Origin: Stenogyne calaminthoides | Lineage: Eukaryota > Streptophyta > Magnoliopsida > Lamiales > Lamiaceae | Direction: 5' to 3' | DNA length: 64,000 nucleotides | Assembly: GCA_037126765.1 (NCBI GenBank) | Contig: JBBCBC010000002.1 | Span: forward strand, 46,690,889 to 46,754,888 | Shown here: in pieces, positions 1 through 13,365 of the stretch | How the letters are laid out: each line of letters starts with the position of its first letter | Position numbering within the stretch: the stretch's first letter is position 1 | The notes under the pieces: model-generated | What the model was told of the DNA's origin: nothing | Database searches by the model: none | The model's input: only the letters and a program-made list of their open reading frames with translations | Made by a program: the position numbers and the translations under genes

Positions 1-1590
1 ATCAGTTTGACGTCTATCAATTTAACTGATGGTGCGGAAGATTAGTTAACCCGTGTGAAAACCAGTTTTACTCAACTAAAGATTCTGACCCCTGTCGTGC
101 ATTATCATCGTGCGACAGCCTTAAAGGTTAGGCATTTATAATAATTTGGATTCTATTCAGGTTGAAGCTGCTCGTTGTATCTTAATTTTCATCGCAACTG
201 TTTTAAGAATCCGCTCGTAGTAATTATCTTCAAGGTTACCCTATCTGCTTGTTATATTAAGATTGATGAGTTTAATGAAGGATTAGATACAATTTTACCT
301 AATTTATAACTAGAATTAATATTGATGCAAATGATATAATCTGTAAATTCGATTATGTAGTAGTAAATGGAAACGCCTCTTTATATGTGAGTACTCAATT
401 CGATTCTCAAGATGTGCACTTAATTTAGAATTTACCTCATTTACTATTTGATTCTCAAGGTGAATACTCAATTAATTCTATAATATTATTGTAATACCGA
501 GGTCCAGTTACACTTAATTCTGCTAATTTGATACGGATTTGCAAGGTGCAGCGAAATGGTTGTGTATTATATAATGATTATGCCACCAGGGATCTTGCTC
601 GTGTGGGATTTTGATTTGAACAAGAATTTCCCTTTTCTAATATTGTGCAGTTCATTTTTATGCCTAATGTAATTAGATGCACTACAATATGTGTACAAGT
701 AAAAGGTAGGCTGAATACACGACCAACCGAACGCAGTTATGTGAAATTACATTCTCTTCCCTCAAGAGTCATGATATATATCATAATATCATGATTGGAC
801 ATACCTTTTTCTGTTATTAGCATACTGTATTTACATTTTGTCTTGGTCATAAAGCAAATTCTATCTTGTCTATGGGATGAGTTCATTCCTCCATAGTGGT
901 TTGGAAGGATATTTATTGAAAGCTCATAACTTCGGGGTTATTGCAATCAAGAGGATTTCAAGGTCCGTCAATTTGTGTCTTGTGCATGAATTAGGAGGAG
1001 ACTGTTGTCCACATCCATGCAAATTTTCTAACAGGTTATTGTCTGTACTTTTGAATAGTTTTAATGTAAATATAGAGCAATTTTCCTGTTTTGCTTCTTT
1101 TATTATACAGCTTATTGCGGTGGCTCCAGCTGCTCAGCTCGGATCAGTGTGGAGGTGCTCTATAATTACTTATTGCTGGCATATTCGATTAGAGAGGCCA
1201 ATGAATACAATATTGGATTTATGAAGAACCCTGCTATGAATCTTAATTGCCTCCTCAAGCTGGGAATTTAGGCTACAATTTCTAAATCTGAAGGATACGT
1301 ATGGTTTCATCAAAAGTGGAGGTTATTTCTCAATTCAAGGGGTGTATTCTTGGAAACTTTTTGTTCTAAGCTCGGAAATGGTTTGCCTTTGATGCAGAAT
1401 TATTTGCAGTAAATTGAGAGATTATGGTAGCAACGGAGAAAGAGTAGAAGCAAGATTGGTTTGAAATTGATTCATTACACATGATCTATGTCTTTACCAG
1501 TAATGTCGCAGTAGTTCCATGGAGATGGAGAGATAGATGGCTGACTACAAGGCACTATGCAACTTCTACGACATATTTCTTTAGGCTCAG
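1..1590. other. Non-coding stretch without recognised gene
   Basis: I see no recognisable protein. Short open frames, the longest at 877-1224, match no family I know and lack convincing splice context. One 25-bp near-palindrome (93-117, TGTCG...GCGACA) resembles the palindromes of the MULE further right. The stretch could be decayed repeat or the flank of a gene outside the window. Confidence 0.4.
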
Positions 1591-3838
1591 GTTATTAACA
1601 CCCCCCATTTTAGTAAATGCACCGTGTGGATCAAAACACCCCCATCAGATTAATACACATCCTAATATATTTCCTAAATGACCCTATTTCAACTTTACGT
1701 TTCTTCTCTTTCTTTTCCCTAATTTTCTTTTACCCGCTGCCGCTGCAAACACCCCAAATCCATTTCTTCTGCATTCCTCCATAGCCAAAACCACCCCCAA
1801 CCATCACCCATATTATTCTTCTGCTTACAACCGTTGCACACCCCACCCCCAACGCCGCTGCTATTAGCACCGCCGTCATCCCGCCCCAACCTTCCACCTC
1901 CGACGCCCACCCCCGTGTAAGTTTTAGAAATTCATCGATGCCTCCCACTTTCCTTCCCTTTTTTTGATTTTTTGCTTATGCATATGACCAGATCTGCCCT
2001 TTTTTTGCTTATAACCGGAGATGGTTGGTTTTGTTATTTTTTCTTATCCATTTTTTTTTTTTTTCGGAACTGGTTTTATGAAAAATATATAACCTTCAGA
2101 TTTTTTTTTCGAAAATGTTATCTATTTTCGAATTTTTTTTTCCGAACATGTTGTCTATTTTCGAATTTTTTTTTCCGAAAACGTGACCCGTTTATTATTT
2201 ACGAAATCTTTCCTTTTGTTCGATTTCTTTTCCCGAAAATTTACTTATTTTTTAATTTTTATTTCGAGAATATGCAAATTTTTCGAATAAAATTTATAAT
2301 AATTTGGTTACATATTCTCAGTTTTGGATAGTCGGTCGGGTGCCACCGGCGGCGGCGGCGGTGGAATACAGCGGAAGCAAGGGGAAAGGAATGACAAGAA
2401 ACTGGATCTTTATGTTCAGGACAATATAGTCTTTTTATGTTTAATTTTTTTTTTTTTTTAAATTAGGGGGTGTATTTCCTAAAGATGGCGGTGCTAATAA
2501 CATGTGCCATTTCTTTACCCATGTTTAGATAAAATAGAAACACATTTGTATGATGGCCTAATAGAATTTCTAGTTAAAGTTAGGGCTTCTCTTATTTTTC
2601 AATGCAAGACATATGTAAGTGTACACATTAATGTAATATGTTTATTTTTTTCTATCCAATTTATTTTTTACTATTTTAATTCATCCAATTATTGTATGAG
2701 GAATGATATTTATTATTATAATATTTATTATTATTAAATTCACATAATTTTGGTATCGTGAATATAATTAGAATTGGTAATTTTAGAACATCTAACATGA
2801 CACTATATAATGTATTACAGTATCAATTAATAGTTGAAAACCGATAGTTTATAAAGTGTAGTATAAGCCACCTTCTCACCACAATTAAAAATGTCATAAC
2901 AAGCTATTACCTATTATTACACTAGATTAAAGGACACTTTATACAAATGTCATAATAGACAAAATGTATTAATAAGTGCCCTACAATTACACTTATAAAT
3001 GTCATGAAAGCTTATTTTTCTTGTAGTGCGATCATGGAAAAAAAAACGTTTGGCAAGAATGTTCAATAATGCTCGTGTTTTTCTCCATTGAAATACGTAC
3101 GTTTGTGATTGATATCGCAAGGATGGGAGTCCCTCGTCGTGCCCAATATACATATATAATTTTCAACTTTCTAAATATAAAACTAAGTTAGATTGCAACC
3201 CTTTTTTTTGAAGTGTTTATTGTTTATTTGTGGTGTTTTAAGAATATGATTGTAGCTTGGACAAATAAAAGGTTTGGATAGGATAGTAGGATCAAGTTTA
3301 TTTTCAAATTATGCGAATTCAAAAATTCGCACCTTGTTTATGAAATTTTGTTGAAATTTTTTTTTTTAAATTTTTAGTAGAGTTTGGAAATTTTTTCTGA
3401 TTATTTTGTTTTTTTTCGAAAATTTATTCCGAAAACATTCAGTTTATTTCAAAATATTATTTCCGATTGTTTTTCTCGAAATTTTTTGATAATTTCATAA
3501 TACTTTTTCGAGAAATCATGAAATTTTTGAATTTTTTTTTTCTCGAAAATCAATAAAAAAAATCGGCAAATCAGTTCCGAATTTTTAAATCGTGAATTTT
3601 GTTAATTCCGTGGCAGATTTAGGTGGCAACAATGATAGCAACGCCGACCGGAGACTTGTGTAGGAGACTAGAAATAGTTTCTTCCTTTAAGGGGTGTGTG
3701 CTTTAATTTTTTCTTTTTGATAAAATAAAGGGTTAAAATACATAAGTGTAATTTAGAAAATAAATTAGTGATGTGCTAATCTTATAAGGGGTGAAATAAT
3801 CTAAGTGGTGTATTTCCTAAAAACAGGGGTGCTAATAA
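1591..3838. mobile_element. Long-terminal-inverted-repeat DNA element, probably composite
   Basis: The sequence from 1591 (GTTATTAACACC...) is inversely repeated at 3720-3838 (ends ...GGGGTGCTAATAA). About 110 bp align, including the shared words TTATTARCACCCC, AGGAAATACACC and TTTCTAAAT. A third end of the same type, again pointing outward, lies at 2463-2501. The object is therefore either two related elements sharing a left end or one nested in another. The interior is T-rich with degenerate repeats of a TTTTCGAAAA-like word (2100-2290 and 3410-3600) and a GGCGGC run at 2349. There is no transposase and no clear target-site duplication. Superfamily is unassigned. Confidence 0.45.
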
Positions 3839-5062
3839 GTGATTCACATGTATGCACTACAAATAACTTGTCCAGCTGCATTTCATTTTTAAGAAGGATA
3901 TTATTTTTTAATTTGTTTAATTATCAATTGAACTGGAATGTCCTTTATTTTTATATTTTTAAATATTTTTAGACAAATTGCTTTTTGATTTTACATTGCG
4001 AGATCTAATTTTTTAATCAATTTTAGAAATGAACAATTTACAGCCTGACACATTCATGTCTAAAATTTTCGTATGATATGATTCGTATTATATTCGACTG
4101 ATTTTTTTGCATATATTATTAATTTTTATTTTCTTTTTTCAGTTCCACACATATCCTACAGTTTAAAGATAGATATTACAACCAACAAAATTATTGAAAG
4201 AGCATCTCCAAAATCATCTTAGCTAAAACACATGTGGGCACACAAGCATGTGATAAACTCGTGTCCCATTCCCATCAAATGAAACCAGTAATCACGTGCG
4301 TAACACAATAATTTTAACAAAATCAACGAATCAATGATAACATCGACAATTAATGGGCTAAAATTTTGTAGCATATACGGATTGATTTTTTTTTTTTTTT
4401 TTTTTACGGATTGATTTAGAACCACGATTATATGATATTATGGATATGGACATATGATCGTATAATTTATCTCATATTACTTGTGAAAGTAGTGTGGATA
4501 TCAAATGTCCTATACAAAAAAAACTTTTGCTTACACCAATCAAGTATATCTTTTATGAACCCGAGTTCATAATAAATTTTATCACTGATATGAACAGACA
4601 ATATTATGTTATGTTTTTGCACGAATTTAAATGTGGTAGCTGTTTATTTCTACTATATTACTAAAATAGATAACTTTTTATAAGTAAAAGTAATGACATT
4701 TGATATAATTTTGAAATATTGAGAGGGGTAATTGAAAATAGTGTAATTACTTTATTTTATCTTTTATGGAAATGAGTAAACAAGTTTAGGACGGACAATT
4801 TGGAAAAAATTGTAAATAAATTTGGGTGGACCTCTTGAAAAAATGGGTAAATTAAGTTTGTGACAGATGTAATATCATTTTTATGCATAAACAAAAGCAC
4901 ACTTGACAATATATAAGACTATGTACAAAGTTGTATAAATCAACATTCACCAATTTTAAAGTGTTAAAGTGTCATGTCCGACTTATGCTCACATTACAGT
5001 ATTTTTTTTAATGAATAAAAGAGCTATATTAATAAAAAAATGTAAAATATGTCAAACTTTTG
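3839..5062. other. AT-rich spacer, nothing recognised
   Basis: AT-rich sequence with homopolymer runs, for example a T run at 4387-4405. No coding frame or structured repeat stands out. Confidence 0.4.
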
Positions 5063-5458
5063 GGGTATGTTTGTTTTGGGCTTATAGTGGGCGGAGGAAA
5101 TTCTGGACTTTGAAATCTAGGATTTTAAAATCCTAATGAATAGTAAAATTGTATGTTTGTTTTGAGATTTTATATGGTAGGATTATATTTTTATTTTTTT
5201 TTGACAGGGGGTAGGATTATATAGGATTGTAAAAAAATTGATTGATTTGTATTATTATATTATTATAATAATTATTGAATGATTGAGTATTGTGTTGGAA
5301 ATTGTGTAAAAGTGATAATATTATTATTAATGGGAATAAGTGCAGATGCAGGGTTTAGGTTATATTTTAAATTGGATTTTGAAATTCTGATTTTAGTATT
5401 GTATTAAATAGATAGGTGGAATTGTAAAATCTGGAATAGTCTCGAAACAAACCTACCC
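5063..5458. mobile_element. MITE of about 400 bp
   Basis: The ends are inverted copies: GGGTATGTTTGTTTTGGG at the left, and GGGTAGGTTTGTTTCGAG read inward from the right. The interior is AT-rich and non-coding. A short TTG flanks both ends, but this is too little to fix the superfamily. Confidence rests on the terminal symmetry. Confidence 0.6.
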
Positions 5459-6882
5459 TTGTAGAGTCGCCCACTTGCTATGCTACACTTGTCTCCATCA
5501 GCTTACAAAACACGTCTCTGGAATATATATGGAGGGCCTTTAATTTATTTTAGGACTACTGAGGCCCACACTTTAATGGCTACAGAAAAGGGACCCAACT
5601 AGGGTGGCCCAACAAGGCCCAGACCACCAACTTTTCACATTTTCACCATGTGACTTGATCCTCCTTCCATGCAACCTCATCTAATTTCATTTTATTTATA
5701 AATACTATCAACTAAATTTTTTGAAACTCATTATGCATTCAAATTATAAAATATGCACGTCTTGTATAAAATAATCAAGTCTCAAGAGTATAAATATTAT
5801 AATGAGTACGTTTCTCGTGCACTTATTGAAAACAAGTTCCATATATCAATGTAACGAAAATATATATATAAAAAAAATGTATTTAAATTGCACGTGCATA
5901 TAAGATCTTGCCAATTATAATAATAAAAATAGAGAGGATCAAATATTCATTTTACCTACCTAAAAATGTTTCTTTTAAAAGAAGAAAGAAACTCTTTCTT
6001 GTGAAAAAAGCCAGATTAGTACAAGGTGGGCCAGGCCCAATATTAGGTTCAATTATTCCTGTGTGTACATATATTGTGGGCCATTAGACCCTAATTTTCC
6101 TCTTCAATTTCCAATCCAACAAAATGGTCAGCGTTGCAGATCTTCTTTAGCATTTCAGAATTCAGTACCTCTTCTCCAGTTCTCTTCCATCACAGTCAAT
6201 TTACTTTAATAACCTTGGTCATTGCCTCATTGGTCTCTTTCCCATTTCCTATACTCATGTAATAATTCAGAACTCGTACTTATATAAATATACACAAAAT
6301 ACTGCACTCCAATTATACGCGTATTTAATCTTCTAATTCTTTGTTTGGATTTTTTTTTTTTTTTTTATAATCAAATGGCCATGTTCTTGCTTTATGTAAA
6401 TAATTGGAGGCATAAGGGCCAAATGAACGTGACTCCATTATATGCTTTTATAAAGATGCTTCTAATCTAGATTGTTACTATTCAATAGTTTTATGTCGGC
6501 CCTTGGATGAAAAAGGTTGCTATTTTTTCATAAACTGAAAAGAACATGAGCAATCACATGAATGAATTGATAATTCAGGGAAAAAAATGTATTTCCAGTT
6601 TGTAAAGGAAAGGTTATGGCCCTCTCCTTTTTCATTGATAAAGAGAGTTCAATTTATAATAAAAGCCGAAAAAATAGTAAATAATGTTATCCAGCTGGAA
6701 AAAGATTAAACACATGATTAGATCATATAATTTTTAGCACACAAATCTCCACTAGAAATGGAGAGATAGTTTTCACATCCCAATATCTACAACTATCATC
6801 ATAATCATCATCAAGATCATACACAAAGTGAAAAAGATATGAAAACAATGGTTAATGGGACCCAAATACTGATTATACCAAC
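5459..6882. other. 3' flank of the ABC transporter gene, no gene seen
   Basis: AT-rich intergenic DNA. The part next to 6882 should contain the 3' UTR of the minus-strand ABC transporter gene. No second gene, RNA gene or transposon was recognised. Confidence 0.4.
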
Positions 6883-9800
6883 TCATATGCGATGGTGTTG
6901 CAGCTGCAACAGCCTCGAGTAGGCCCCGTCCGGCCGGCTAATCAGCTCGGAGTGGCTACCTTGCTCTACGATCCGTCCATCTTGGACCACGCCGATGCTA
7001 TCCACATGTCGTATGGTGGATAACCGGTGGGCTATGAGGACGGTTGTTCGGTTTCTCATTAGCCTCTCGAGTGCTTCCTGTAGGACGCATTCGGACTCTG
7101 CATCGAGAGCGCTCGTTGCCTCGTCGAGTAGAAGGATCGAAGGGTCCTTTAGGACCGCTCTGGCGATAGCGATTCGTTGTTTTTGTCCTCCGGATAACTG
7201 CACGCCTCGTTCCCCGACGGGTGTTTTGTATCCTTCGGGAAGTCCACTTATGAACGTGTGCACGTTCGCCGCTCGTGCGGCTTCGATCACCTCGGCTTCG
7301 TTCGCCCCGTCTTTTCCGTAGGCGATGTTGTCGAAAATGCTGGCTGCGAAAAGGGCCGGCTCTTGCTGAACTAGACCGATTTTGAGGCGAAGGGACTTCA
7401 AGTTCAATCTCCTTATATCTTTTCCATCAATCATAACCTTCCCGCCAATCGGGTCGTAAAACCGCTCGATCAACGCAATCACGGAGCTTTTTCCTGACCC
7501 GCTCGCCCCGACGAGCGCCTGGCTCTGCCCGGCCCGGATCCGTATGCTTAGGTCTTTGAACACCATGACATCCGGTCGGGACAGGTAAGCAAAGTCGACA
7601 TGGCGTAGCTCGATATCACCACGGACCGATTCAACGAGCTCCGCTTCGGGATCATCCGGGTCGATCCTTGTCGAGCGGTCGAGAATCGAGAAAACGGACC
7701 CGACGGCTTCTCCGCCTCGGATGATCTCGGGGGCAAGGCTAACTGTTTCAGCAACTGAATTTGCTGTGATTACTAGGACAACAAACACCTTGATGACTTT
7801 CGAGAAGGTGGAGGCGCCTTTGCTTACGAGGTGGGCTCCGTACCATAAAATGAGGGCTTCAGACCCGTAAAGAGCCAGCTGAGAAAGCCCGAACAGAAAA
7901 CCGGAAGACTGACTGCGATGAAGACTACGCTGCTGTGGGACCCGGAGCTCGTGGCAGAACAAAGAAAGGATCTTTTCCTGAGCATTGAACGCAGCGACGG
8001 TTCTGATGTTGCTCACTCCTTCCCCTGCAATCATGCTTGTTTTTGCATGTGCTTTTGCTGTGTCTCCTGCAAACCCTTTGAGAGACAGTTGCTGAAACAT
8101 GCCAAAAAAGCCATAAATTATGACTTCCAACTTATATGCATCAATTGAAAATGTTAAACAAAATAACATCATATGTTCATCTTATACTAACAATTAAAAG
8201 CTTTGAATCCACTTATGTTGCTCAAGGTATACAAATTATGTCTTAATTTTATCGGCTTTCCCGATAATTATGCACAATTAACTCATTGACTATAGTACTA
8301 CAGTTCAAACTTCTGTTTGAAAAGAGAATATACATAAAGATACAATCTTGAAATCTTTCCTTTTTTTATTTTGAAAAAAAGTGATCACGTGATAAGAATC
8401 TCTGGCAAGCCTGCCATGAATTATGTGATGCGAGTGGATGAAAAACAGAGGGCACCCATATTCAAAGAGTGCCAGTTTTCCAGCAATAAGAGGTCTTGGG
8501 TCCCAAAAATATCAGACAACAAACTGATGCTCACTGCTAATATTTATTGTCAGATGGAGTTAAAAAAGCTTTACTGCTTTAGTCCATAAACAGTTAAAGT
8601 TAACAGTAATATACAGGCATAAGGATGTGCAGAATTCAACCCACTCTGCTAATCCCATATGCCCACATATGACTCAGATAAGAAACCTGCTATTTTTTCA
8701 GTTTCTTGGGAGTTGATCATCAATAATATAGGTGTGTGTATATATCGAAAGAATTTCGTCTCATTTAAAAACTTCGAACTTGTAGAGAGGGTCGGGAATC
8801 AATTCATTTATTTAATTTCCCTCAACACTCCCCCTCACTCGCGGACCGAATCATTGTCTCTACCCTCTGGGGAGGAGGCCCAACGAGTGGACACTTTAAA
8901 TGGGTGGAGTGCTTCCACAGGAATCGAACCCAAAATCTGGGCTGGGCGAGCCTAAGCTCGATACTACGAAAAAAATTTCGCCTCATCTAAAAAAAAAAAA
9001 AAAGTTTCGAACTTGGATAGAGATTTTAATCAATTCATTTATTTAATTTCCCTCAACATATATTATTCTGTTATTATTATTTTTTTTTGTTTCACACTAT
9101 GCGAGTTTCAAGGAGGTGGATTTAATGGAGGCACGTGCAGAGCGTGCCATGTTTGTATTTACACTCTTTGTCTTGTAATGTCAAGAATACTGAACTTGGA
9201 TTCCAATATTCAAACTGACACACTTGGAGTATATGTTTTGAAATTACCATTGTACCCTTGTCATAGAAGGGGAAAAAATGTGACTTTTGTTTATGAAGAG
9301 TGAGGGATTTTACCTGAGCAAAGTTAGCTAGGACAAGAAGAGGGAATGTAGCCAATATGAGTAGTGAAACCCTCCATTCAACTATGAAGGCAACAATGAA
9401 AGAAGTGAGAAGTGATGTCATGTTTTGCAATATCACCGAAATCCTCTCAGCGATTGCCGATTTCACATCGGCCGCGTCCGTAGCTAGACGTGCTGCTAGG
9501 AGGCTCGAATTGTTCTCCTCCTCGTCGAACCAGGCAACTTCATTCCTCAAAATTGCTGAAATAAAACCGAATGATCAATATTGATATTAATATTTTTATA
9601 AACACGAAATTGGCTATTATGAGATGATTTTTGTACCTGCAAGCATCATCCTCCTTACTCTGGTAGTAAGATTCTCACCCATAATACTGAAGAAGTAATG
9701 CTGAATCAAATACGCAGCGACGGCGTATAAACCGGCACCAATGTAGATAAAAACGTACTCCTTCGTTTTTCGTTCCATAGCAGCGGGGTTGCGATAGTAG

Positions 9801-12800
9801 AACACCTCGATCATATTACTCATCACGATAGCAAATGTCGGCCCGATGAAGCCCGAAAGAACGGACCCCACGGCTCCCATTATCGAGTACGGCCACTCGG
9901 GAGCATTAAGCTTGAGCAAACGGCAGAAGTACCCGGCGGGGGCTGGGTTTTTTCGATCCGTTTCAGCATTCGAAACCATCTCAATACGACCATCAGCACC
10001 CGTGCTGTAAGAATAGCTCAGGTTTCGTAAACTCCCAGATCGGAGGCTAAGAGACTTTGTCGACAACGAGTGGCTCAGACGGGTCGAGCGGTTGCGACGG
10101 GTTGAAGGGTTCGAGAGATCTCGGTTCCCAATCATTTCTTGGAATCGTATCAAGGATGCGTATGCGCCAGGTTTGGAAATTAGTTCTTCGTGAGTTCCGG
10201 TTTCGACAACTTGTCCTTGCTGGATCACTGCAATGGAGTCGACGTTTCTGATTGTTGATAGACGGTGCGCTATAACGACAGTGGTTCTCCCGATCATTAG
10301 ACGATCTAAAGCCTCCTGAACAATGCTCTCTGAACCTGCATCGAGCGCACTAGTGGCTTCGTCTAGAAGAAGTATCTTTGGGTCTTTCAGCATTGCCCTT
10401 GCGATTGCTATTCTCTGCTTCTGGCCCCCGGAAAGTTGGACCCCACGTTCTCCGACCTGGATATCAAGTTCCAATTGTAAATAATATTACTTTTTTTAAT
10501 AAACTAGCTAATACTTTTTAATATAACAACAGATACTTCTTAGTGAAGCAACTGATACCTTTTAAAAATACACAACAGCCGCATGGTGCATACAAGTTTT
10601 TGTCATAATTATATCAATAAATGATAAATAAATTGCAAATAAAACTAACCTGAGTGTTGTATCCATTAGGAAGCAAGGTGATAAAGCTATGAGCATTAGC
10701 AGCAGAGGAAGCCGCCTCGACTTCAGCCATGGTTGCATCAGGCTTTCCATACAGAATGTTCTCAAGTATCGTGGTTGCAAAGAGGGCGGTTCTTGGTTCA
10801 CCAAACCGATCTGATTACGCAACCATCTCAGCTGTAGTGTCTTGATGTCCACATCGTCGAGCAAAATTTCTCCTGTCCATTTTATCAACATTAATATCAT
10901 TTAGTGTGAAAATCAAGAATCATACAGGTTAAGTCTAGGACAAATGAGTCTTTCCATTACCCTGATTCGGATCATAAAATCTTTCCATCAATGAGATGAC
11001 GGTGCTTTTCCCTGAACCGCTACCACCAACTACAGCCACCGTTTTCCCAGCAGGGAAGAAAATCGAGAAGTCTCTGAAAATGATGACATCAGGTCTAGAT
11101 GGATAGCTAAAAGTAACATTTTTGAACTCAATGTTCCCTTTGATGTCACTCAAGCACTTAACGTCCGAAGCATCGTGAAGAATAGTGGGTTTTTGCTTGA
11201 TTATTTCCATTAGCTTGAATCCAGCGGCTTTACCTTTGCTGAACGCGCCAAGATTAGAAAATGACTGACCTAAGCTCCTGTAGAAATCAATCAAATTATC
11301 AGAACCATGGATACTGTAGTTAAATGACTTGACGTAATCGAGCAATATATCTTACATTCCACCAACAATAGCAGAGAAAATAGCAGTAAAGGCCTTGCCA
11401 CCATCAGTTTGCCCGTTTCTGATAAAAACACCAGCATACCAGAAAACGAGAGCCCATGACATACATGCTATACCATATGTACACCCTAATCCTAGCCCTT
11501 TAGCCATTCCAGCCTTATATCCCAGCTTCAACGTATTTTGGATTAAATCTGAATATGCACCGAGGGCTTTGCTCTCACCAACGTATGAGTAAACCGTCCT
11601 AACTTGTGCAATCGACTGCATGAAATAAGAGTATTAGTCCAAAAATGTGATTCCATGCACTTAATTTTTTTGTGCAATTCTTCATAAAAAATTGTAGCCA
11701 AGTTATACTTCCTAATAAAAAGGAGTTAAGCAACTGGTTTGAAACTATCACTTTATAGGAAACAAACTAATACTTTTTATTAAAACAACTAATACTATCA
11801 AACTAAGTATGTTTTAATAAAACAAGTAGTACTATTTAAAAATACACACAAAATGCAAATTAGTTGCACAATGGAGAGTGAGACTTTCAACTGGAAAAGA
11901 GAAAAGTGGCATGAAAACAGGAAAGGAAAGAGCCTTTAAAGCTACAAATGTTAAGGCATTATTGCATCTGTACTAGGGTATAATAATAAGGGTCATTCAG
12001 GCTCTAATGAGACTTCTAAAGCAAGATTTCCAAGCACTACAATTTCCAATTATAAGAAATAAAAAGCAATCATTTTGCCCCAAGCTCACCTGCTCAGCAA
12101 TTATACCAGCATTAGCATAGGATTCGCGACTCTTGGATGTTAATCCGGTGAGAGTATACGCATATAAACCCCCGGCAAACGCAATCCCCGGAATCACAGC
12201 CACACTGAGTAGAGCCAGCCTCCATGCTGATACGAAACCAACCACCAATCCCGCCAAAAATGTCGAAAGATAATGTATGAAATTACCAACCTAGATCACC
12301 AAACACACAATAAACTCAGTAAAAATAAATAACTACAACTTTTTAACCCCTATTAGATTATACCATCAGAAAAAATAGTTGTAATCAATGCAGTTGAGAT
12401 TTCCTATTCTGTCAATAAATGAATAACACGAATGAGAAAGAGATTGATATAATAAACCTTTTCACTAATGGCATCTTGCACGAGCAGAGTATCCGTAGAT
12501 ACACTAAAAACAATATCCCCTGTTCTTGCATCAGTATCAAAAAATCCTACATCCTGCTTCAACACAGCCTCTAAATACTTCTTTCTCAATGTACCAACTT
12601 GCCTCTCACCAGAGTACATCCAACATGCAATTTCTGATTATCCATACAATAAACAACAATTTGTTCAAATTTTTAATCAAATTTGGCGAAAAGGACCAAA
12701 GTTATGAAGGGAAACATTAAATTCTGAAGAATCAGCATTGATGGAGATGTGTGATGGGATAATATAAAATAGGAAAAAAATTTGGGATATTGACAGGTGA

Positions 12801-13365
12801 ATAGGATCAAGACAAGGGGCCGGTCCACGGACCACGTGCAACTGATCCGTATTGAACTGGCTAAACAAAATACCAAGAAAATGAAAAAAATAATCTAATT
12901 TTTAATACACACTAAATTAAATCAAGAAAAAGATTTAAAAATTTAAATGAAAAAATTGCAGATCACAAATCTAACCTGCGTAGGATGAAAAGCACACCAC
13001 AAGTCCAAGATACACGAAATACAGAGCATACTGCATCAAATAACCAAAAAATTCAGATCTGAATAATTCAAACTTGAAAGCTGTTAACAAATAAATGCAT
13101 AATGTAACAAGACAATGACCTTGGAAACTTCATTCGTCATCTTCTGCAAATCCATTTGATTTTTGCCAAAACCGTTTACCATTTCCCCGAAAAGCAGAAA
13201 GAAAACAGGCATTGAAGACCCGTGGATTATGGCACCTATGCTGCCGGCTACCATCAAAACGACGTCGTATCTATCAGCAAAAGAAAACAGCTGATAAAAC
13301 GGCAGGCTCTGCTCTTTCTTCTTCTCTGCCTCCGGCATTGCTTTCCCATCGATCGCCTCCGCCAT
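6883..13365 (-). CDS. ABCB19: ABCB19-type auxin/brassinosteroid exporter, with a one-base deletion in exon 7
   Basis: Plasma-membrane ABC-B full transporter (TMD-NBD-TMD-NBD). Arabidopsis ABCB19 exports auxin and is reported to export brassinosteroids. Exons on the minus strand: 13365-13120, 13030-12976, 12633-12458, 12290-12090, 11615-11356, 11277-10961, 10872-10650, 10456-9637, 9555-9314 and 8091-6883, all with GT-AG borders. The coding sum is 3749 nt, one short of 1250 codons; Arabidopsis has 1252 residues. NBD1 has Walker A GGSGSGKST (about residue 397), Q-loop NQEP, LSGGQ (about 501) and ILLLDE. NBD2 has GASGSGKSS, LSGGQ and ILLLDE. The linker has the ABCB19-typical Ser/Arg-rich stretch. 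The missing base (about 10786-10789) follows NQEP and, if real, leads to a stop early in exon 8. Everything else is intact, so a sequencing error or a very young null allele are the two options. The start at 13365 has a good context (GAAATGGCG). Confidence 0.93.
8746..9057 (-). repeat. SINE-like repeat with duplicated arms, in ABCB19 intron 9
   Basis: A segment of about 80 bp (8746-8826: ATTTCGTCTCAT...CCCTCAACA) recurs in direct orientation at 8966-9057. Between the copies, read on the minus strand, is GGTTCGATTCC (8940-8930), a perfect RNA polymerase III B-box of tRNA type. The A-run at 8989-9003 is compatible with retroposition. I infer a tRNA-related SINE or a composite of two copies. No A-box was confirmed. 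Confidence 0.4.

Noticed and set aside
1972..2331. 119-aa open frame rich in Phe
   Set aside because: Caused by T-rich low-complexity sequence inside a transposon; no family resemblance.
6995..7321. Plus-strand frames opposite ABCB19 exons
   Set aside because: Shadows of the GC-richer coding exons on the other strand.
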